Shown here: positions 5,549 to 6,317 of the stretch, in pieces
How the letters are laid out: every line of letters begins with the position of its first letter
Numbering within the stretch: the first letter of the stretch is position 1
Assembly (NCBI GenBank): GCA_030740295.1
Contig: JASLXP010000674.1
Coordinates: 1-6,317, forward strand
DNA from: Planctomycetota bacterium
Lineage (GTDB): Bacteria > Planctomycetota > PUPC01 > JACPCR01
Reading direction: 5' to 3'
Length of the DNA stretch: 6,317 bases
Notes under the pieces: model-generated
What the model saw: only the letters and a program-made list of their open reading frames with translations
What the model was told of the DNA's origin: nothing
Databases searched by the model: none
Program-made: the position numbers and the translations under genes

Positions 5549-6317
5549 ATGAACCGCGACATCTGGAAAAACACACCCTTTGAAGAGGTAGTCGGCTGGC
5601 GCGATCCGAATCGCGTTCTGCTGGATTATCCGTCCGAAGATGAGATTCACTTTCGCGACGCTGTCGAGGGCTGGAAGGCTTCGGTTCAGGGTCGCAGAAG
5701 TGATTTCGAGGGCCCGGTTCTCTGGCCAGCCAACATCGAAGAACGGGTCAAGGCTAACATGACAAGCAGGCCGAGACTGGCAGGGGTAATGGAGAGCATC
5801 CTGGAAGAGGCTGAGCCCTTTGCAGATCGTCCGAAGGGGTTCTTTGAGTCCTTTGTTCCCAGGCGAACGCCCTGGACGACGATGGGTTTCACCTGCCCGA
5901 ACTGTGTTGGACGACTTTCTTTCGAGGCCAATTCTTATGTGAAGACCTGGGACTGGCAGAATCCCGATGTTTTCCACTGTGCCAGATGCGGAGAAGAATT
6001 CCCGAATCTCGACAAGTATCCCGAAAGTGTCACGCTGAACCTGCCCCGGATGAAAGAGGAATTCGAGTTTTATATTCGCCCGGAAGAAGAGGAATCGGGC
6101 TACGATTTTCGTTCCGGGGAGCGGGCATGGCATTGGGCGAGGCAGCCCATCGCCATGTCATACAGCGGCATAGTGCGCGAGCATCAGGTCCTTTTCGCCT
6201 TGCGGTTGGTGTCCGTGATGAGCCAGGCCTATGCGCTGAGTCGGGACGCTCGCTATGCGGTGAGGGTTAAGTGGCTTCTTTCTGAACTGGCGCCAGCGTT
6301 TCGGCGATATGTCTATC
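5549..6317 (+). CDS. Heparinase II/III-like protein, N-terminal part with zinc-ribbon motif (partial, 3' end outside window)
   Basis: The frame starts at ATG 5549 and stays open through the right edge, giving 256 residues. The nearest upstream in-frame stop is TGA 5498-5500, and no other ATG lies between, so the start is well bounded, although no clear Shine-Dalgarno sequence precedes it. The sequence opens with MNRDIWKNTPFEEVVGWRDP and lacks a signal peptide. Four cysteines form a zinc-ribbon pair: CPNC at 116-119 and CARC at 144-147. A helical segment follows (about 205-256: VREHQVLFALRLVSVMSQAY, then LSRDARYAVRVKWLLSELA). This is the typical alpha/alpha-toroid start of heparinase II/III and alginate-lyase-like proteins (A..Y.lT.d..YA..a...L...A). 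Catalytic Tyr/His and the C-terminal beta-sheet domain lie beyond the window. Known relatives cleave uronic-acid polysaccharides by beta-elimination, but many members are uncharacterised, so substrate is unknown. It probably belongs with the upstream propeller gene functionally; the 269-base gap argues for its own promoter. Confidence 0.72.
   Translation, partial: MNRDIWKNTPFEEVVGWRDPNRVLLDYPSEDEIHFRDAVEGWKASVQGRRSDFEGPVLWPANIEERVKANMTSRPRLAGVMESILEEAEPFADRPKGFFESFVPRRTPWTTMGFTCPNCVGRLSFEANSYVKTWDWQNPDVFHCARCGEEFPNLDKYPESVTLNLPRMKEEFEFYIRPEEEESGYDFRSGERAWHWARQPIAMSYSGIVREHQVLFALRLVSVMSQAYALSRDARYAVRVKWLLSELAPAFRRYVY

Noticed and set aside
5378..6133. Minus-strand open frame of about 250 codons
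   Set aside because: Antisense to the heparinase-like gene with its CPNC/CARC pairs and toroid helices; it also crosses the post-propeller remnant and the inverted repeat, so it is not a coherent gene.

Overview
The window looks like a carbohydrate-degradation neighbourhood from a heterotrophic bacterium. The DNA is moderately GC-rich with G/C-biased third codon positions. Its gene types (a long multidomain GH9 glycosidase, an oligogalacturonate-lyase-like beta-propeller, a heparinase II/III-like protein with a zinc ribbon, CBM9-like sequence) recall Acidobacteria, Planctomycetes/Verrucomicrobia or Armatimonadetes. That placement is an impression from protein style only; no marker gene is present. 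I see no rRNA, tRNA, CRISPR array, transposase or phage gene.

Layout. (1) 1-348 (+): the last 115 codons of a gene entering from the left, with a C-terminal beta-sandwich typical of beta-galactosidase-trimerisation/GH42-type proteins. (2) 386-3612, or up to 3639 (-): a GH9 (CelD/endoglucanase-type) secreted glycoside hydrolase, converging on gene 1. It lies in two reading frames that meet at an ATGA overlap at 2041-2044. The upstream half holds the signal peptide, a beta-sandwich, the CelD_N Ig-like domain and the DAGD catalytic motif. The downstream half holds the rest of the catalytic barrel, the probable acid Glu and about 300 residues of beta-rich accessory domains. One missing base near 2048-2050 explains the split. 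(3) 3640-3953: a 314-base gap that is not empty. It holds the 3' end of a decayed CBM9-like gene (+, about 3679-3868) with a frameshift in a C6 run, and a possible promoter for the GH9 gene. (4) 3954-5279 (+): an intact beta-propeller resembling PL22 oligogalacturonate lyases. (5) 5280-5459 (+): protein-like sequence in the propeller's own frame after its stop, interrupted by TAG, probably a gene remnant or a lost C-terminal domain. (6) 5504-5530: a 7-bp inverted repeat. (7) 5549-6317 (+): the N-terminal 256 codons of a heparinase II/III-like protein, running off the right edge.

Functionally the intact genes fit extracellular or periplasmic breakdown of plant or algal polysaccharides: beta-glucan cleavage by GH9, and uronic-acid polymer processing by the propeller and heparinase-like proteins. 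No transporter or regulator is visible, so substrate and regulation cannot be fixed from this window. The most notable feature is the concentration of coding lesions in about 3.4 kb (GH9 frameshift, CBM9-like truncation and frameshift, post-propeller nonsense codon). This means either a locus decaying after rearrangement or an assembly with local sequence errors.
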